Assembly (NCBI GenBank): GCA_963978895.1
Contig: OZ022242.1
Coordinates: forward strand, 26,153,424-26,217,423
DNA from: Erpobdella octoculata
Taxonomy: Eukaryota > Annelida > Clitellata > Hirudinida > Erpobdellidae
Direction: 5' to 3'
DNA length: 64,000 nt
Shown: one piece after another, positions 21,681 to 34,644 of the stretch
How the letters are laid out: each line of letters starts with the position of its first letter
Numbering within the stretch: the first letter of the stretch is position 1
Notes under the pieces: model-generated
Database searches by the model: none
What the model saw: only the letters and a program-made list of their open reading frames with translations
Told to the model about the DNA's origin: nothing
Translations under genes and position numbers: made by a program

Positions 21681-22389
21681 TGTGACTTTTTTCAGTTTTC
21701 TGCAGATACTTGTACAATACATTAAATCAGCCAATAAGAATTCAATGAAGTCTTGGTTTCTACGCTATATTTGCGTTGTCTTTGTATTCATTTTGCATTG
21801 CCGGTCCGTTTTATCGCGTTTGAATTTGATTTCTCTTCAAAATCTGTTTTAACGTTTTATTTAAGTCTTAGAAATTTTGATTTGGACATTTTTGGATATT
21901 TAGCAGCGTGTTTTTTAAATGATTTTATTTAACTTCACATCTTTCATATGAAAAAAATAAACAATGTATAAGATTGAGCGTAAAGGTTGTTTCAGATTCA
22001 AAAATTTTAGTTCTTTGACTCAGATAAAGAGGCAAATGTTTTTAATTCCTATTCATGTTACCGTTGTCAAATATAGTTGTATAGCATAGTTGCCATAGTT
22101 AAATTAGTTAAATAGTTAGGTTAGGTCGGTTAGGTATTGTTTTTATTTATTTATTCGTGTTATTACGTCTATTAGGTTTGGTTAGGGTTAAGTTTGTAGT
22201 TAGTATATTTTTTCATCTAAATCTAACACCGCGATCAGGGGCGCAGCCAGGATTTTTTCGGGGGGCCCAGAGGAAAAACTGTTATGTAAGGAGTTTTCTG
22301 AAAAGTTTACGACCCACAAAAATCAAAGCTAAAAGACAGTTTAAGCAACAATTAGTAATATCAAACTATAAGATATTTAATTTGAACCA

Positions 22390-22510
22390 ATTTATTGCAA
22401 TAACAAATTCAGTCGCCTTTTTATGCGAAAAAATGTCAATGACGGCTTTTTCATTAAATGGGAAGGTCGCGATTGATCGGCATCTGGGCAAGCCCATTCA
22501 GCTTTGGCTG
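22390..22510 (-). pseudogene. Outer hAT transposase, extreme C-terminus
   Basis: The minus strand encodes MGQPKLNGLAQMPINRDLP and then, in another frame, NEKAVIDIF. This corresponds to the final RLNGLALMNIHRD...VINIF stretch of Tip100-type hAT proteins. It was separated from the rest by the nested hAT. Confidence 0.6.
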
Positions 22511-22528
22511 GCCCATTGAGGTGCGTAG

Positions 22529-24536
22529 CAGTGATATTTTAGTAACGAAAACTAAAACTAATACGAAAAAGATTGACCATAGTTAACTAAAACTATAACG
22601 AAACGAAAATTGAATTTTACAACTAAAACTAAACTAAAACTAGAATGATTTGTCCTAGAACTAACTAAAACGAAAATAAATAAATTCAAATATTTAGTTA
22701 CTTTTTCGTTATTTTAAAAAAGTTTGTAATTAAAATTTATAATTATCATAGACATCGATGTATTAAGAAACATAAACAAAATAAATTTCATTTCTTCGGT
22801 TTCTCAATATCGGCCCGAAATGTCTAAGAACGTTCTTTTAATCTCCGTATTTGACAGAAGTTGGTGCGTTGTTTTTGTAAACGATATTAATATGGCAAGT
22901 TTAGTTAAACAGTTTTCTGGTCGCAAGGGGGGCAGCAATGTGTGGACTTATTTTAAATTTGAAGAAACAGAAAACAAAAGTCGATGTCTTGTGGCTTTAG
23001 CGAATGGTTCAAAATGAATGCGATGAAAGTGAGGAAACAGTTTTTGATGAATGTGAAATAATTTCTAATAGCGGTATTCTCAGCGATGATGCAAACGACG
23101 AAAGTGAAGATGAAGATAACGATCCATCTGACATCCAGCAAATTGAGCTTGCTGACATAAGGAACATTGTATCGTATCAGAGGCTTATGTGCATTGCCCA
23201 TACAATTCAACTGATAAAGCCTATAGTCATTATAGCAATCTTTTAATAAAGTTTGCCAGGTTATAAACAAAATTAAAAAATCAAGCGTGTCAGTTGGAAA
23301 GTTGAAAAATAAAACAGGTAAGATTCTACTATCCGACAACAGCACACGTTGGAATAGTACTTACCGAATGATTCAGCGACTTATTTTAGTAAAAGAAGCA
23401 GTAAATAATATTTTAGCTTACCTGAAGTTAGATACACTTCTTGTAAGTGAATGGGTCAGATTGGAAGAACTACATGATTTACTAAAACCATTTGCTGAAC
23501 AGATGGACAAACTCCAGAGTGACAGTAGGTCACTGTCTTATGTCATTCCTGCATTGTTGGAGCTTGAGTATCATCTCCAAAGTTGTAATGCTCCAAAAGC
23601 CATGCTGGAGGACATCAACTCACGTTTCAGGTGCTTGCGTGACCCATCCTGCAATGATTTTATGGCACTTCCAGCTGCAAGTTGCTTGCTTGATCCATCT
23701 GTTGCTTCTGTTATTGTTACGGCTGACATGTCACATTTGTGTGAAGCAGCTCAAGAATTTATTCTTAATGAGGTAGGTATTCAATTAATTGTGATTTATG
23801 ATTTCAAATTTGTTTGAATTGTCTTGATTTATTTTGTTAATAATTTATTTTGTTAATTGAAACATATTTTATGTGTATAGGTTAAACTCCAACCCTATCT
23901 ACAAAAGCAGCCATCAAGTCAACTGCAATTGTCGACAGTCCACTCAACGATGAAAGATTTTCCCCTGCTTTCAGCAAAACTGGCTGGACAGTCAACAAGG
24001 CAAGTGGCTCTTGATGTGGATGGTGTTCTGTTAAAAAACCATCTCACTCAATATATTAAAGAAATCAGCTCATCCCCATATGACTACAGCCTCTCCTCAA
24101 TTGAGTTCTGGTGCCAGAAACAGCAGTTGAATACTTCAGTCCTTCCTGTGATTGCGCTGGATCTGATATCGGCACCAGCCTGGCAAGCTTTTGTGGAGCG
24201 ACTTTTTCCAGTTTGTGGGATTTTGACAGCTGGCAGACGCAACAGGATGGAGAAATCATTAAATATGCGTGCTTGGTTGAAAGTAAACCAAGATCTACTT
24301 GTTGACATGGACAATTAATGTTTATTATATTGAAATAAAAATATATGAGCAAAAATTTCAATCGTGTCGGAATAAACTAATAATAACTAAACTAAACTAG
24401 AATGATAGCACTGAAACTATATAGAAACTAAAATAATTGCATTTAGGAAAACTAAAACTAAATAAAATAAAAAAGACTTTCGTCAAAACTAACTAAAACT
24501 AAAACTAAAATGATTTTCATAACTAAAATATCACTG
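22529..24536 (+). mobile_element. hAT element nested in the 22236-25102 hAT
   Basis: Termini CAGTGATATTTTAGT / ACTAAAATATCACTG and exact 8-bp duplications GTGCGTAG (22521-22528 and 24537-24544). Both ends are lined with repeated AACTAAAACT motifs. It carries a partial transposase gene on the plus strand. Confidence 0.9.
22892..24318 (+). pseudogene. hAT transposase with BED finger, middle deleted
   Basis: From ATG 22892 a BED-type start (SNVWTYFKFEETENKSRC) runs to about 23015. A frame with YQRLMCIAHTIQL follows, the usual hAT helix before the insertion domain, then LLSDNSTRWNSTYRMIQRL and FAEQMDKLQS. A clean intron (GTAGGT at 23773 to TATAG at 23880) joins LNE to VKLQPYLQKQ. The C-terminus has SSIEFWCQKQ and the dimerisation block VERLFPVCGILTAGRRNRM, ending at 24318. 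The RNase H core with the catalytic Asp residues is missing and frames change near 23250-23290, so this is a non-autonomous derivative. Confidence 0.8.
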
Positions 24537-24584
24537 GTGCGTAGATATGATTTAAGTCTACATATAGTTGTCGCGGAAAAGAGG

Positions 24585-24790
24585 AGCTACGTGATGAAGA
24601 GTTTCAGCAGCGTATTTATCTGTGGGTAACCGAATTCCTCACAATGTTGCAAAACATCAACTGCGGTATGTGGCCGATCTGCCACTGGGACATTCGACCA
24701 TTTGGTTTTCCAGCGCAAGTATTCGCCACGCACAGCAGATATGTGACCAAGGTCGCAGGCGTAATATTTGAGTGTCTTCTCTAAACAAAG
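24585..24790 (-). pseudogene. Outer hAT transposase fragment (Tip100-like)
   Basis: The minus strand reads EKTLKYYACDLGHISAVRGE and YLRWKTKWSNVPVADRPHTA, then QHCEEFGYPQINTLLKLFIT, close to the conserved penultimate region of Tip100/52-kDa-repressor-like hAT transposases. A stop follows directly and the remaining dimerisation segment is degenerate up to the nested hAT. Confidence 0.78.
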
Positions 24791-25110
24791 AAAGGATCCT
24801 TGGTCAAGAAACCTTGGAAGGAGACGCTGAATCTAAATTCAGACTCGCTCATTTGGGGCAACTCGTATATATAAGGGAGAGGGTAGATATGAAACTCTCT
24901 GACAAAGATTTCAAAACCAAATTAATAGATAATTAATTCTGAATTGTTTGTTTCAATAAATTCAACAAAGGTTAATTGAATAACAGAGGAAAGAATTGAA
25001 AAATCATCCCAAATTCACAGACCCGCCCGTAAGTTCAAAATCCGTTATGGCTAGGTTTGGGTGGTGGTCCGGTCTCCCCCGATCCCGCTGGCTGCACCCC
25101 TGACCGCGAT

Positions 25111-25629
25111 GTGTGTTAGTATATTTTTTTCATCTAAATTTAATATTGCTACTGAAGAGAGATTTATTACAAATGGGAAAATGTTTCTAATGAATTCTGC
25201 AACTTTCATTAGAAATACAATTTTAACTCTTTTAAATTGTCCTTGAGACAAGGACAAGATGGAAAAATGTTTCTAATGAATTCTACAACTGTAATTGGAA
25301 ATACAATTTTAACTCTTTTGAATGTGGATGTTTGTATACATGAGTCTTGCCAATTGAAAGTAAATAACAAAGTAAAGAGAAATAATATGTCCCGCCTTGT
25401 GTTAGTTTTAGCTGATCTAGCTCCAATAAAAAGAATTTAAGATCTATGTTTTTATTTGACTGGAAAAACTTTTTTTGTGTGGATTTATTAGTTCAAAAAT
25501 TATTTCTGGAAAATCTCCTACTGCAAATGCAGCCCGTCTCCATGTTTTGAGAACTCATTTTCAGGTAATAAAATTGAAGTATTTCTTAGACAACGACATT
25601 AGTGCTGATAGATGGGGCTGGGAAAAATA
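25111..25629. other. No recognisable gene; small duplication
   Basis: AT-rich. The block AAATGTTTCTAATGAATTCT...AATACAATTTTAACTCTTTT occurs twice (25179-25240 and 25262-25320). Confidence 0.45.
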
Positions 25630-25637
25630 GATTTTAA

Positions 25638-27545
<1,908 letters not shown>

Positions 27546-27785
27546 TAGCGATTCGTAACGTTAAAGTCGAAGTTATTTATAACACAATATTTCTCGAATT
27601 ATCTTTAACTTTAATATTTTTTGTTAAATATCATCTTTTACTTGACTCAAATCTGAATTATCTCACAATGTAGAATTTAACACAGTTCTATCAAATCTTT
27701 TGATAATTAAAATTTCTCTTACCAAGATCACGTTTATTTTTTAATTACTACTATCTGAAAACCTTTTATAGGAAAAAGCTAAATA
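27546..27785. other. No recognisable feature
   Basis: AT-rich spacer between the truncated LINE and the (TA)n tract. Confidence 0.4.
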
Positions 27786-27813
27786 ACAATTATATATATA
27801 TATATATATATAC

Positions 27814-27883
<70 letters not shown>
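27786..27883. repeat. (TA)n microsatellite with a short TACA stretch
   Basis: TA tract abutting the 3' end of the PLE copy that runs from 28895 to 27884. Confidence 0.95.
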
Positions 27884-27886
<3 letters not shown>

Positions 27887-28050
27887 GTAAGATGGCATAA
27901 GATTTTCTTTAAGACAAGCTCGATTAAAAATAAGTCTCCATTTAGCCGCTATGAGTTTTATAGATACTTTCTCAATATTTCGGAACAACGTTTTTTGTTT
28001 ACTGCAACACGTATTAAGAAAAGTATTAACATTTAAAACTTTCTTTATTT

Positions 28051-28093
28051 CAGACTTACGGGCCGTTTCGGTTTTCGCCATCTTCAGAGTCTG
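28051..28093 (-). ncRNA. Type I hammerhead ribozyme, PLE copy 1
   Basis: On the minus strand: helix I 5' strand CAGACT, core CTGAAGA, one extra T, helix II GG/CC around CGAAAA, GAA, helix III ACG/CGT around GCC, cleavage-site A, helix I 3' strand AGTCTG. All conserved core bases are present (CUGANGA, GAAA counting A15.1, NUH as GUA). Helix I is six perfect pairs; helix II is short. PLE terminal repeats are known to encode small type I hammerheads. Activity is predicted, not shown. Confidence 0.72.
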
Positions 28094-28402
28094 TAAATAC
28101 GATCGCGTAAAAGGAGGCAAAAGATAAGAAAACATGTAATAACTAAATATACAAATAAATTAATATCCTCAAGAAATTATCTCAATAGAAGGATATTAAT
28201 AAAAATAATCAAATTTAGACAATGTAATTAAATTAACGTACATAAAATAAACTGGAGTTATGAGGATAAAATAAATATAATTAAAAACGTTTAATTAAAA
28301 GATAAAATAATAGTAGCAGTAATAATAATAATAAAAGCAAGTATTATGATAATAAATGATTAAATTAAGTCGAAATTACATAAGATATTTAAATAAATAA
28401 AA

Positions 28403-28780
28403 TCAAGAATATCTCCGCTTTCGTCGAACAGTGATGTTCTCGTTTGAAAGTAAATGAAGGAAGGAACTGGATGAGTACGAACAGTTGTCATCAATCGGAC
28501 ATTCTTCTTCGACACAGGTGCGCGCGGTATCATCAGGACTAACAGGTTGATCCAAGTCATCAACAACGGTCGTGTAAGAACAAGTACTTTCTGTGAGGAT
28601 ATTTTCTAAAGTATCTTTAGATGACGGATTATGCGTGGTATCGAAATATTGCGAAAAAGAGCATGCGTCCAAAACGTCAAGACTGTTTCTTTTATACATA
28701 TCACACTTATGATTAGGCTGAAACTCATCAGGTGAATCAGTCTCAAGAGAATTATCAAGTGATTGAACGAGATCAACAGA
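28403..28780 (-). pseudogene. PLE C-terminal coding fragment, copy 1
   Basis: Minus frame rich in Ser, Asp and Thr without a recognised domain, ending [17 protein letters not shown]. The end matches the ends of copies C and D (HLxxN.N[IF]T.RRRR*), which identifies it as the same protein's extreme C-terminus. The frame enters from the inverted terminal copy at 28783, so the real gene is truncated there. Confidence 0.6.
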
Positions 28781-28893
28781 TAATACGTGTTGCAGTAAAC
28801 AAAAAACGTTGTTCCGAAATATTGAGAAAGTATCTATAAAACTCATAGCGGCTAAATGGAGACTTATTTTTAATCGAGCTTGTCTTAAAGAAA

Positions 28894-29225
<332 letters not shown>

Positions 29226-29418
29226 AATAAAGTAAGGAAAATCAATTTATAGAATATTAGACGAAAGCCAAATATATAAAGATAGAGAAACACTAATAAA
29301 ACCATTCAAATATAAAACTAAAAACATAGAATTCCAAACAGCGATACAACTTTCATTAAAACCACCAACGCTACGACACTACAACAGCTAACGAGTTTAC
29401 GTATAACAATATAACTGG

Positions 29419-29419
<1 letters not shown>
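29226..29419. other. No recognisable feature
   Basis: AT-rich sequence between PLE copy 2 and the next (TA)n; it may be PLE 3' UTR. Confidence 0.35.

Positions 29420-29502
<83 letters not shown>
29420..29502. repeat. (TA)n microsatellite
   Basis: TA tract abutting the 3' end of PLE copy 3. Confidence 0.97.
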
Positions 29503-29504
<2 letters not shown>

Positions 29505-29715
29505 CACATAGCGAGGAATTAAATTTTCTTCTTAACATGCTCTATTAAATACAACTCTCCATTTTAGGTTAACGAATTTTTTGCAAAACACTTCTAGGCT
29601 GCCTTTTTTAACTACAAAAAGACTACGACTATTAATGTTCATCTTTTATTTAAATCGCCAACTGGCCAGTTTCGACATTTTGTCATCATCAGGGCGATTA
29701 TAAACAAACTAAAAT
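29503..29715 (-). mobile_element. PLE 3'-end fragment, copy 3
   Basis: The minus strand encodes KFVNLKWRVVFNRACEEKFN, then (TA)n; hammerhead at 29653-29699. 5' truncated just upstream of the ribozyme. Confidence 0.72.
29653..29699 (-). ncRNA. Type I hammerhead ribozyme, PLE copy 3
   Basis: Minus strand: helix I AATCGCC with GGCGATT (seven perfect pairs), core CTGATGA, extra T, helix II GAC/GTC around AAAAT, GAA, helix III ACT/AGT around GGCC, cleavage-site T. This is the best-formed of the set: the core has the most common CUGAUGA and all helices pair. Confidence 0.78.
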
Positions 29716-29785
29716 GAATAGTGATGTGTAAAAACGAAAAGACTCAATTTTAGTAATTTAAGAAATGAGATACAATTATTATCAT

Positions 29786-30106
<321 letters not shown>

Positions 30107-30289
30107 TGTTACGATATCACAAACCGGGCTCAATAGAATGGTTTTGCAGTTTTATTGGAAAATAATAAATGAAACTTTGTTAAGGCTATTTATACCTTTT
30201 GATCTCTTAATAATAATGTCCCTAATAAATGTTCTGAATCCGTTAAAGTTTATCAATAGGAAGCTGATCGTCAAATCAGTGATTTTACA
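30107..30289 (-). repeat. Gypsy 3' LTR (183 bp)
   Basis: Minus strand TGTAAAATCACTG...GATATCGTAACA, with TATAAATAG and AATAAA in the right order for promoter and polyadenylation signals. Just upstream is the purine tract AAGAAGGGGG (complement ~30296-30305). Confidence 0.8.
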
Positions 30290-30305
30290 TAATAACCCCC
30301 TTCTT
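30290..30305 (-). promoter_or_regulatory. Polypurine tract
   Basis: AAGAAGGGGGTTATTA on the minus strand directly before the 3' LTR. It primes plus-strand DNA synthesis in LTR elements. Confidence 0.65.
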
Positions 30306-30691
30306 AATTCTGTTCGACCCGAACAGCATTGTCGCTTTTGAAAAATGCGACTCGGCCACGAACACCAAAATACCTTGATCTTTACTCGTGGCTTTGACCG
30401 CAATTCGCAAACAACATGGTCAAGTCTCTTGACCGTTTGACGCAGTTTCTTCCAGTCCTTTTTTGACTTATCAACAGAGTCTTTCTTTGGCTCATCGTCG
30501 CCATTTCTGCACGGTTCATCACAGCCTTTTTTTGCATGCCTCGTCCCGAACATTTTTGTACGGTTTATCGAACTGTCTTCTTTAATTAAATTACTAAAAC
30601 TCTTCAAAAGGTTTTTCGAAAACACGTTTCATAAATCCATTAAATCCCTTCATCAAACTGTTATTTGATTTTAAAATGAATTTTAGTCTAT

Positions 30692-31366
30692 CTATTCTAG
30701 AATCCTCTGTGGATTCATCTGATTTAAAACCTTCGGTACCTTTCTCTGTTCTTGGCTCATCTTTTTCAGAGTTTTTGCTGGCTGCATTGCTATTGTTGTT
30801 TTGGAAAAGTTCATTGCCGTCATCTTTGTTTTCTTCCAATCTACAATCGAATGTTTTCTTTTCACATTCCAACTCGGCTCTTCATCCGAGTTAGATTCGT
30901 CACTAAAATCTGACCCTGAATATTCGGTGCCGTCGTCTGTTATGGAGGCTTCCGTTTCAGAACCGTCGCTGTATGGGTAAAAGCCATCGCTGTTATTGCC
31001 GTTATTATAATCATCATCGTCACTTTCATCCTCATCGTTTTGCATTTCGTTTTCAACATTCTTCTCATCTTCCTTAGTTTTGTTCTTGACGTCCAAACCG
31101 ACTGTATAACTGTCACCATCTTTGCATGGTTCATCTTGTGCATCTTTGCAAGGTTCATTATCATGACCATCTTTGACAGGCACATCATCATGACCGTCTT
31201 TGACAGGCTCATCATCATGACCATCTTTGCATGGTTCATCTTGAACATCTTTGCATGGTTCATCTTGCACATCTTTGCAAGGCTCATCACCATGACCATC
31301 CTTGCATGGTTCATCTTGACCGTTTTTTGTTTCCGCAATTGTTTGTGTCACCATTGAGGAGTTCAA
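30692..31366 (-). pseudogene. Acidic repeat-bearing ORF of the Gypsy derivative
   Basis: 225 codons: at least eight imperfect units of DEPCKDGHD/DEPCKDVQ (31120-31320), then a Glu/Asp-rich stretch (EDESDDDDYNNGNNSD) and a Lys-rich end. The units correspond to 27-30 bp DNA repeats. Upstream, in a shifted frame, EENRAAQEENRAAQQEMKKF suggests a coiled coil linking it to the protease region. Domain function unknown; frames change at least twice, and the downstream part (30625-30152) ends near CSGRTELRRG just before the polypurine tract. Confidence 0.6.
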
Positions 31367-31468
31367 GAAATTTCTTCATTTCCTGCTGTGCCGCTCTGTT
31401 TTCTTCCTGTGCTGCTCTGTTTTCCTCTTGTGCTGCTCTGTATTCTTCCGCCATTTTGTTCAGAGCCT

Positions 31469-32026
31469 TCATTCTTTTGGCGGATTCAAAGCTTGGACTT
31501 TTGGCTCAACTTTTTGTTTCAATTTTGAAGAGTCACGCGTGTTCATTTTTCTGCTTTGATACAAATCCGAGTTAGCAATCATTTCCCTATGATTTGCCCA
31601 AATATTTCTCTGTTTGTTTTCGTAGTCAGGAGTAGGTTTCTGTGGTTGCCGACCAATACGTTTCCCTACAGCCATTGCATTTGAAATTCCTTCAACATTT
31701 CCCAGGACCAGATCGCAAAGTAAGTTTTTCATGGACACAACCTCTCTGGTTCCTCTGAGCCAGTCTGTTTTGAGTTTCACTATTGCTGTTGGAGCCACAC
31801 GTACTGTGCCGTCTATCAAACCACATGGTATTGTTCTTCCGGTCATCTGACGTGGATGCACTAACGATTCCTTTACCATAATCGCTGTACAGCCAGTGTC
31901 CCTCAAAACCTTTACAGGTTTCTTATTCACAAAACCTCTGGTAAACTTAAGTCTTCCTCCTGAATGAAAACAGCCATCCGCTATGACGGGTGAAACGCAG
32001 CCACACTTAAATTTGACCTCGTCCAC
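31469..32026 (-). pseudogene. Retropepsin-like protein of the Gypsy derivative
   Basis: 186-codon frame: CGCVSPVIADGCFHSGGRLK and KPVKVLRDTGCTAIMVKESL, then GLIDGTVRVAPTAIVKL. The DTG triad in VLRDTGCTA marks an aspartic protease fold as in Gypsy polyproteins; here it is DTGC rather than DTGA. A paralogue at 42130-41930 has the same flanks but has lost the DTG. Confidence 0.72.
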
Positions 32027-32130
32027 CTCTTCATACTGATAATCTTGAAGTAAATATTTTTAATGCCAAGATATGTGAAGGACTGTATGTAGAAACTGTT
32101 AAAACCGATGAGATATTATTTTAATTATTA

Positions 32131-33330
32131 GGCTTGCCCAAAATCAGTTTTTGTTTTTAAACGTATTTATTCTTTAAGTTGCCATAAAAGTTGATGCTCA
32201 TAAAACAGTTTTAAAGGTTCATGTATATATCTTGTATTTATGCTTCAAAACATTGCTATGACAAATTTTGAGATAATTCACTTCATATTAGTGATTTTGC
32301 AATTAATATCTAAAACGGTGAAATATGATAATAAATCTATAAAACAAAAAAACATTATTTCAGAAGTGTTATATAAAAACTTATTAGGTTCCTGGGAAAA
32401 TTTCTTCCGTATTCTGCTGGTTTTGATGTTTGTTAAAGTAGCTCTTGTATCTTTCCTCCACATCTATTGTTGTAACGAGTTCTTCTGCATATGAAGATAT
32501 TGCTAAGCATTGTCTAAATGTCAAAACTGTTTGCCTGTGTTTTTGTTTTTAAACGTATTTATTCTTTAAGTTGCCATAAATGTTGATGCCCATAAAACAG
32601 TTTTGAAATTTCATGTATATATCTTGTATTTATGCTTCAAAACATTGCTATGACAAATTTTGAGATAATTCACTTCATATTAGTGATTTTGTAATTAATA
32701 TCTAAAACGGTGAAATATGATAATAAATCTATAAAACAACAAAAAATTATTTCAGAAGTGTTATATAAAAACCTATTGGGTTCCTGGGAAAATTTCTTCC
32801 GTATTCTGCTGGTTTTGATGTTTGTTAAAGTAGCTCTTGTATCTTTCCTCCACATCTATTGTTGTAACGAGTTCTTCTGCATATGAAGATATTGCTAAGC
32901 ATTGTCTCAATGTCAAAACTGTTTGCTTGTGTGTTATAATAAACAGCAAACACTTTGACTATGATATGATATGCATATACCTACAAAATCCTCATAATCT
33001 ACACTTCCCAGTCTACTTCAGCCAGCAAGGAAACAGTTGCAAACAGCGTCCTTGGATTGAATTAAAATTTGAAAACATTTAAAGTGGCATTAGGGAATAT
33101 TTAGACATCTATGGCAAGCCACTTATTTTCTCTTCGGAAGCACTGAAGCGTTACAGTCGATGTAACAGCAGCTGGCAAACCATTCTCAGTCTGAAAACCC
33201 TCAATCTTCTGTCTACAACATTCTTGATATGTGTGGTGGTAACAAAAAGTAAAACTGTTGATGAAGTTATGAGTCTTTTGAAGATCTGTGCAACTAAATG
33301 GAATGATTTTCAAAGCTAGATAATAAAAAA
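32131..33330 (+). repeat. Dispersed repeat with a 392-bp tandem duplication
   Basis: 32148-32525 is repeated at 32540-32930 with about 95% identity (CATGTATATATCTTGTATTT, GAGATAATTCACTTCATATT). The region continues with CTTTGACTATGATATGAT and CTCTTCGGAAGCACTGAAG to 33330, matching 13960-14960. The uninterrupted CACATCTATTGTTGTAAC here is the empty site for the SINE at 14224. Confidence 0.8.
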
Positions 33331-33341
33331 AGCAATCATCC

Positions 33342-33980
33342 ATGGCCACTGTGCTGAATCATGAGTGGCTGGCAAAAAAAGTCATTTTGGCAGCAAAAAA
33401 TGTGGATGTCAATGATTTAAATTTTAAGATACAGCAGTTGTTTTCAGGCGAATTGGTGTCATGCAAATCGATTGATACAGTTTGCAATGCCAGCGAAGCC
33501 GTTAATTATCCAACAGAGTTTTTGAACTCATTGGATTTGCCAGGCATGTCACCGCATCATCTACAACTTAAAGTTGGATCTCCGGTTATTCTACTTCGGA
33601 ATTTGAACCCACTGCGGCTGTGCAATGGCAAGCAATTAATAATTAAAAAACTGATTAAAAACATTGTCGAAGCCAGCATTTTGAATGGCAAGTTCCGAGG
33701 CGAAAGTGTTTTGCTGCCACGGATCCCAATGATTTCCACAGAAGTGCATATTGAATTCAAATGAATTCAATTTCCAATTAGATTGGCATTCGCAATGACA
33801 ATTAATAAGTCGCAAGGCCGAACGATGTCTGTTTGTGGCTTAGATTTGGGCACGCCATGTTTTTCTCACGGACAATTACCTATACGTGGCATGTTCTCGC
33901 GAAGGCAAACCATCCAGTTTGTGTTGGCTAAAGATGGACTGACAAACAAAATTGTACACTCGATTGCTCTTCGAGATTGA
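33342..33980 (+). pseudogene. Helitron PIF1-like helicase, C-terminal remnant
   Basis: One frame across the segment encodes WLAKKVILAAKNVDVNDLNF, FLNSLDLPGMSPHHLQLKVG and VILLRNLNP, then [11 protein letters not shown] and [13 protein letters not shown]. These are the conserved last motifs (including TINKSQGQT-type motif VI) of the helicase half of Helitron Rep-Hel proteins. One TGA (33762-33764) breaks the frame right before the [10 protein letters not shown] stretch. The Rep nuclease and the helicase Walker A part are absent. Confidence 0.85.
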
Positions 33981-34166
33981 TTTTTTTAAATTAACATAAT
34001 TTGTACATTAAACTTTTAATAAAAAAAACTAAAATAATTTATAGGCTCGGTTGAATTTTATAGACCAAGTTTTGTGGCAAACATTTTCTATTAAATGAGA
34101 TAGTTCACGTAATTTAATTTGCCCACGAAGTTGTTCAAAGAACGCCCGATTATACAAATCTTTATT

Positions 34167-34218
34167 ACTTTTTAACTTACAAGTTTCGGCTATTTTTTCA
34201 GCCATCTTCAGAAAAAGC
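34167..34218 (-). ncRNA. Type I hammerhead ribozyme, PLE copy C
   Basis: Minus strand: helix I GCTTTTT with AAAAAGT (seven pairs including one G-U), core CTGAAGA, extra T, helix II GGCT/AGCC around eight bases, GAA, helix III ACT/AGT around TGTA, cleavage-site T. Helix II is the longest of the set. All core bases are intact. Confidence 0.77.
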
Positions 34219-34644
34219 AAAAGGCCGGGCGGTACAGGAACCGAACATAAACAAAGACGAATAAAAACAAATAATGAAATATCGAAGTAAATAGATAAAA
34301 ATAAAATAAATAAAATTATGACCAAAATAAAATACCAGTTAAGGTATTAATTAAAAATAAAATCAAAGGAGCAAATATAAATTAAATATAACATAAAAAT
34401 TGTAGGTGTTAGTTTTTTCGTCGATACATGTGTTAGTTTTTCGTCAATAAGAATTGTACATACAAATTGAAAACCTTAAATGTCAAAGTATGCATAGATA
34501 GAAAGAAAATAATTAATATTAAGAGCAAAAATAAAACACAAAGGGATGTATTAATTACGATTAAAATCATAAGAGCATATATAAAATAAATATGACCAAA
34601 AATAATACCTAAACTAGACGACCAAGAGCGAGAGAAATCTAAAG

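Larger units (their letters stand above)
22236..25102 (-). mobile_element. hAT element, Tip100/zf-MYM-like, carrying a nested hAT
   Basis: Termini CAGGGGCGCAGCCAGG / GGCTGCACCCCTG and exact 8-bp duplications ACCGCGAT (22228-22235 and 25103-25110). The coding remnant is on the minus strand. A second hAT (22529-24536) sits inside its 3' coding part. A ~31-bp direct repeat (GTTAGTATATTTTTTTCATC) also lies outside each target duplication. Confidence 0.88.
30107..32040 (-). mobile_element. Ty3/Gypsy deletion derivative (protease-like region, acidic repeats, 3' LTR)
   Basis: Minus-strand order: retropepsin-like region (32026-31469), Gln/Glu-rich coiled stretch, DEPCKD-type acidic repeats (31366-30692), a Lys-rich tail, polypurine tract (30305-30290), LTR (30289-30107). 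RT, RNase H and integrase are absent, so it is non-autonomous. The protease-like part is paralogous to 42130-41930. Confidence 0.72.

Noticed and set aside
28522..28560. Another CTGATGA on the minus strand in PLE copy 1
   Set aside because: Lies in coding sequence (SPDDTA) with no GAAA strand or pairing helices at the right distance.
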